Assembly: GCA_024695315.1 (NCBI GenBank)
Contig: JAILIJ010000294.1
Coordinates: 1-9,709 of the forward strand
From: Bacteroidaceae bacterium
GTDB taxonomy: Bacteria; Bacteroidota; Bacteroidia; Bacteroidales; Bacteroidaceae
Direction of reading: 5' to 3'
DNA length: 9,709 nt
A program made the translations under genes and the position numbers. Each line of letters begins with the position of its first letter. Position 1 is the first letter of the stretch. The notes beneath the pieces are model-generated. The model was not told where the DNA came from. It saw nothing but the letters and a program-made list of their open reading frames with translations, and did no database searches. Positions 6,210-9,709 of the stretch are shown here, piece after piece.

Positions 6210-6254
6210 CACAAAATTTGAAAACAGAAAAAACGAGCGTAAAAATAAGATCAA

Positions 6255-8000
6255 ATGAAAAGAATTTATTTGTTTTTAATAATTACATTGTCTGCACTCA
6301 AAGCAAGTGCACAAGTAGATTACTCTTTCCAATGGGGACACCTATTCGATGGACCAACAAAGGCTGGCGACAACTGCGTTCTCATGGCACAAGCCGCTGA
6401 CGGAAATATCTTCCAGGTACTTAGTTGGGGCTCAACAGAGGAATTGGGATGCAACATATATTTGGATGGAGAAAAACTTCTTGACAACCAGGGAAACGAG
6501 ATTTTAGGATTCCCATATAACAGTGGAACAAGCTACACCGCTAACACTTTCATCGCTAAACAGAACCCTACAACTGGCGATTTCCTATGGAAACTATATA
6601 CCGTACAAGGATATGTTGATAGTGGATGTCTAAACCTGGAACCAACAAGCGATGGTGGAGCTGTACTCATCATAGAAATGCGCCAGTCACAAGGAGCATC
6701 TGATGTGCTCGCAGATTTTGTTTCACCAAGCGGCACACATACTATCATCTCACACGATAACCAGGAACAATGGTGCTATCGTACAGTAATTTTGAGAATA
6801 ACTGCCGAAGGAGAAATAAGCTGGTACAGAGTGATTAGACAGAATGATATGATAAACGGCAATAATGCAAGCCTTTCTCATTACTGCTATGGTGCAACTC
6901 TGGATAAGGACGAAAATATCTACATCTGCGGTAACTATCGTAATAAATTGTTCTTCACAAACACAGATGGCAAGACCGATTCTATCGTGGCTCATAATAA
7001 CGCTGAATGGAACGGAGATTCACAGAAGACTATCGGTGACCTATTCATAGCAAAGTTCAATAATGAAGGATATTTTGTTGAGGCTTTGACTTCTCCAGAC
7101 ACCGTAGACTGCGCTTTCATGGACAACATAATCTATGAGGACGGCAAATTGTATGTCGTAGGACGATCTGCAGATACAGCAGAACGCGCATTCAGAATTG
7201 GAGACAATAAGATACAGGACAACAAATTCCAAAGCATTTTCGTTGCTTGCTTGAATACAGACCTTACTGTTAACTACACAAATATTATCCAGGCTACAGC
7301 AGCTTCAGACGGGAAACACACCACTCAAATCAAGAATTTCCAGAAAAATGGAGACAAATTGTTTATCTGCGGACTTGTCAAGGGGGGCTTCCAAACTGAC
7401 GCAACAGAATGGATTGCTTCTAAGGGTTCACCACTCGAAGGATTCGTACTTTCCCTGTCTGCTGCTGATGGCTCAGTAACAAACGCTCTAATCAAAGGAT
7501 ACGGAATAACAGGATACTTCGGTGCCAAAGAACTCAAAAATGGTGGCATCATGGCCGTTGGATACTACATGGCTGGTAATGACGGAAAAACGGGATGTGT
7601 GGCCGATGTCTATGACTCGGACAACAAACTGATAAGCAACACTCAGTTGGTGGACTTCGGTATGATGGGACTTATTGCTTGCCCACTGTTCATTGGAGAT
7701 AATGAGTTATATATTCAGACAAGAGGAGGAAAGACTGTTACTATCCCTTCATTCTACGGATGTAACACAACCTATGCTTCTTCTAATTACTGGGCTGCCA
7801 CATTCGCTAAATACACAATTAGCGGCGACACGTTCTTGAGTGCAGAAACAGAAACTGCCATTACAGAAATCGTTGAAGAAGATTCAGAATCTTCATCCAT
7901 TTATAATCTCGACGGACGTATGATAAGTAAGGACGGAAAAACAAATGGCTTACGACCTGGACTATATATCAAGGGCGGAAAGAAGTTCCTTGTGAAATAA
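6255..8000 (+). CDS. Secreted beta-propeller protein with C-terminal sorting-like tail (paralogue B)
   Basis: The product has 581 residues: signal peptide MKRIYLFLIITLSALKASAQ, propeller-like region 21-523, short acidic linker (EIVEEDSES) and tail 547-581. It aligns collinearly with paralogue A; by eye roughly half the positions are identical. Shared blocks include FDGPTKAGDN, the EQWCYRT segment, GDSQK.IGDL, SD.KHTTQIKN, IKGYGIT and ACPLF. Nearly all of the 187-residue length difference is explained by the extra domain of paralogue A. No enzyme motif is seen. The gene ends 12 bp before a TonB-dependent receptor, so the two are likely co-transcribed. The propeller may act as a surface partner or ligand-capturing protein for that receptor (inference). 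Codon use is less biased than in paralogue A, so lower expression is plausible. Confidence 0.85.
   Translation: MKRIYLFLIITLSALKASAQVDYSFQWGHLFDGPTKAGDNCVLMAQAADGNIFQVLSWGSTEELGCNIYLDGEKLLDNQGNEILGFPYNSGTSYTANTFIAKQNPTTGDFLWKLYTVQGYVDSGCLNLEPTSDGGAVLIIEMRQSQGASDVLADFVSPSGTHTIISHDNQEQWCYRTVILRITAEGEISWYRVIRQNDMINGNNASLSHYCYGATLDKDENIYICGNYRNKLFFTNTDGKTDSIVAHNNAEWNGDSQKTIGDLFIAKFNNEGYFVEALTSPDTVDCAFMDNIIYEDGKLYVVGRSADTAERAFRIGDNKIQDNKFQSIFVACLNTDLTVNYTNIIQATAASDGKHTTQIKNFQKNGDKLFICGLVKGGFQTDATEWIASKGSPLEGFVLSLSAADGSVTNALIKGYGITGYFGAKELKNGGIMAVGYYMAGNDGKTGCVADVYDSDNKLISNTQLVDFGMMGLIACPLFIGDNELYIQTRGGKTVTIPSFYGCNTTYASSNYWAATFAKYTISGDTFLSAETETAITEIVEEDSESSSIYNLDGRMISKDGKTNGLRPGLYIKGGKKFLVK
7893..7997 (+). 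other. C-terminal sorting-like tail, copy 2
   Basis: The segment encodes residues 547-581 (SIYNLDGRMISKDG...GLYIKGGKKFLVK). The last 13 residues are identical to those of paralogue A. If the organism has a type IX secretion system, this would target the propeller to the cell surface; no secretion gene is in the window. Confidence 0.55.
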
Positions 8001-8012
8001 CCGTATGATGAA

Positions 8013-9709
8013 ATGAAACAAAAAAACATATTTTTAAGTATTAGTTTTATTTTGCCGATGGCTGTGCACTTATCTAGTGCACAGCCAATCAACATTATAA
8101 ATAACACTAAACTTAACACAGAAAAAAAGGACACGACGAAAAGGGATTCATCAACCATCAAACTACTTGAAGTTGTTGTCACCGCAAAACAGAAAAGCGG
8201 ACCAACGACAACATCTATAATCGGACGCGATGCCATGCAGCATCTTCAGCCAACAAGCATAGCCGATCTGATGGAACTACTACCAGGAGGATATGCTAAA
8301 GACCCAAACATGTCACAGGCAAACACAATAAACCTGAGGGAAACTGGGACAATGAACGCTTATGGCGTTGCTATCAAAAACCAAAACTATAATATCACAT
8401 CTCTGGGTACCCAATTCATCGTTGACGGAGTACCTATACAGACGGATGCTAACTTGCAATACTCACCACTTTCGTCTCTGCAAAGCACAACGACGGGAAG
8501 CTCTACAGAGGACGTTAGAAACACGACAAATGCCGGGGTAGACATGAGAACAATCTCTACTGACGACATAGAACAGGTTGAAGTCATAAGGGGTATTCCA
8601 AGCGTAGAATACGGTAACCTGACTTCTGGACTTGTCAACATAAAGAAAATACGTAAGAGCACTCCTTTATGTATGAGATTTAAGGCCGACGGATATAGTA
8701 AGCTCTTCGCACTGGGAAAGGGATTGGCTTTGGGAAAGGACGTGGATGAGTTAGGATTTAGCACAGCACCAATACTGAATGTGGACCTCGGATACCTCGA
8801 CTCAAAACAGGATCCAACGGATAATCTGGAAAATTATAAGAGAGTAAATGCTTCGATACGATTGACACACAAAAAAATACTGGAACGGACGAACTGGAAA
8901 TGGGAATCTGCTATAGACTATACAGGTTCCTTTGACAATTCTAAGGAGGACCCAGACCTAAACTACGGAAGAATTGACGAATATGAGTCGTCATACAACC
9001 GTTGGGCTTTGACTAATAATCTGACAATAAATTTCACAAAATCGTGGTTTAGACAAATAAATGTCAATACTGCAGTCTCACAACAGTTTGACAAACTGGA
9101 AGAAACACTACTGGTAGCTCCACAAAGATACGGAATTGTTCCAACATCATACAACGAGGGAGAACAGGAGGTGAAAGCTGTATATAATGAATACATAGCC
9201 AACTACCTATGTGATGGAAAACCGTTTAATGCTTACATCAAGGCTAAGACTACAATGAGATTGAATGCTGGAATAGTGAAGAACAACATAAAGGGGGGAA
9301 TAAACTGGGAATTATCAAAAAACTTTGGCAAGGGACAGGTATATGACCTAAACTACCCTCTATCGCTGACAGGATGGAGTTCTCGTCCACGCAAATATAG
9401 CGATATTCCTGCAGTACAGAATCTTTCTCTTTTTATAGAAGATGAAATAAGAATTCCATTTGGCGAACAAGAGAGTATCCACGACCCAAAAGGAGGAATA
9501 GAGGCCATGGTGGGAGCACGATTCAACTCCATGCCAGGAATGGATTCAAAATATAGCATGGCAGGAAGAATATATACGGACCCACGAGTGTCTACATCAA
9601 TACATATTCCACATTTCATACTCGGAGATGAAAACGTGAAAACGACTCTTACTGCTGGATACGGAATGACATCAAAAATGCCTACTATGCAATATCTGTA
9701 CCCAGACCC
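8013..9709 (+). CDS. TonB-dependent outer-membrane receptor, 3'-truncated
   Basis: The frame is open from ATG 8013 to the window end (565 codons). A signal peptide ends near residue 23 (HLSSAQ). A K/T/D-rich spacer follows, then a TonB-box-like LLEVVVTA (51-58). The plug domain (~60-215) contains SIADLMELLPGG, FIVDGVPI and the hallmark DIEQVEVIRGIPSVEYGNLTSGLVNI region. After residue 215 come beta-barrel strands with alternating aromatic and polar residues. No CarboxypepD_reg-like N-terminal domain is present and no SusD gene precedes it, so it is not a standard SusC. The family imports siderophores, cobalamin, haem, peptides or glycans using TonB-ExbBD energy; the ligand is unknown here. It follows the propeller gene by 12 bp and probably depends on the promoter at 6179. 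The nearer ATG at 8005 stops after three codons. Confidence 0.92.
   Translation, partial: MKQKNIFLSISFILPMAVHLSSAQPINIINNTKLNTEKKDTTKRDSSTIKLLEVVVTAKQKSGPTTTSIIGRDAMQHLQPTSIADLMELLPGGYAKDPNMSQANTINLRETGTMNAYGVAIKNQNYNITSLGTQFIVDGVPIQTDANLQYSPLSSLQSTTTGSSTEDVRNTTNAGVDMRTISTDDIEQVEVIRGIPSVEYGNLTSGLVNIKKIRKSTPLCMRFKADGYSKLFALGKGLALGKDVDELGFSTAPILNVDLGYLDSKQDPTDNLENYKRVNASIRLTHKKILERTNWKWESAIDYTGSFDNSKEDPDLNYGRIDEYESSYNRWALTNNLTINFTKSWFRQINVNTAVSQQFDKLEETLLVAPQRYGIVPTSYNEGEQEVKAVYNEYIANYLCDGKPFNAYIKAKTTMRLNAGIVKNNIKGGINWELSKNFGKGQVYDLNYPLSLTGWSSRPRKYSDIPAVQNLSLFIEDEIRIPFGEQESIHDPKGGIEAMVGARFNSMPGMDSKYSMAGRIYTDPRVSTSIHIPHFILGDENVKTTLTAGYGMTSKMPTMQYLYPD
8059..8087 (+). promoter_or_regulatory. Strong RNA hairpin inside the TonB receptor signal-peptide codons
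   Basis: TGGCTGTGCAC (8059-8069) and GTGCACAGCCA (8077-8087) pair perfectly over 11 bp, seven of them G-C, around the 7-nt loop TTATCTA. The hairpin starts 46 nt after the receptor start codon. No T run follows, so it is not a simple terminator. It could stabilise the 3' end of the upstream propeller mRNA, tune receptor translation or bind a protein. Confidence 0.55.

Noticed and set aside
6011..6214. 67-aa minus-strand ORF in the gap between propeller genes
   Set aside because: It runs across a terminator and a promoter of the plus strand, has no promoter of its own that I can see, and its protein looks like a translated non-coding sequence.
6114..6221. 35-codon plus-strand ORF (MNEQSIYSDE...) after the terminator
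   Set aside because: It starts without a Bacteroidetes promoter and passes through the -33 and -7 boxes of the paralogue B promoter. The upstream TTATAAT resembles an E. coli -10 box, which is not the usual signal in this phylum.
7901..8236. 111-aa minus-strand ORF over the propeller/TonB junction
   Set aside because: It is antisense to the C-terminal tail and to the TonB receptor signal peptide and TonB box, both well supported on the plus strand.
8387..8764. 125-aa minus-strand ORF
   Set aside because: It is antisense to the TonB receptor plug domain, whose plus-strand motifs (VDGVPI, EQVEVIRG) are unmistakable.
1..9709. CRISPR arrays, tRNA/rRNA genes, insertion sequences, phage genes
   Set aside because: No regularly spaced repeats, cloverleaf-like segments, transposase motifs or terminal inverted repeats with target duplications were seen.

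Overview
The window looks like chromosomal DNA of a gut or rumen Bacteroidales bacterium, most likely Prevotella or a close relative. The support is three-fold. Promoters fit the Bacteroidetes TTG-N19-21-TAnnTTTG pattern and lack Shine-Dalgarno sequences. The proteins are typical of the group: a fimbrillin-like lipoprotein with an acidic stretch after the lipid cysteine, secreted CE1-type esterases, and a TonB-dependent receptor. Two secreted proteins end in the 'IYxxDGRxxSKDG...GLYIKGGKKFLVK' tail common in Prevotella secreted proteins. The genus is an inference; no rRNA or housekeeping gene is present.

Left part (1-3303). A 5'-truncated secreted esterase with an Ig-like N-terminal domain (2-1231, +) converges on a fimbrillin-like lipoprotein gene (1352-2224, -). 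A strong bidirectional terminator hairpin (1264-1304) separates them. The lipoprotein gene diverges from a second, unrelated secreted alpha/beta-hydrolase (2467-3303, +). The 242-bp divergent intergenic region holds a promoter for each direction.

Middle and right part (3304-9709). Two tandem paralogues of a secreted protein (3531-5837 and 6255-8000) have a predicted seven-bladed beta-propeller and a near-identical C-terminal tail. The first also carries an extra domain of about 190 residues. Each has its own promoter, and both share AGAGTATTG at the -33 box. A 52-residue protein (5851-6009) lies 13 bp after the first paralogue, before a rho-independent terminator (6057-6102). The second paralogue is followed after 12 bp by a TonB-dependent receptor gene (8013 to beyond the window end), almost certainly in the same transcript. 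That gene contains a perfect 11-bp RNA hairpin in its signal-peptide codons.

Reading of the whole. The left part suggests cell-surface hydrolysis of esterified plant polysaccharide or similar esters, interrupted by a pilus or adhesin subunit. The right part looks like a surface module: two secreted propellers, a small secreted-type or peptide-like ORF, and an outer-membrane TonB receptor without a SusD partner. The most interesting undescribed elements are the propeller-paralogue/TonB-receptor module, its 52-aa companion ORF, and the repeated GAGTAT/ATACTC motif around both propeller promoters.
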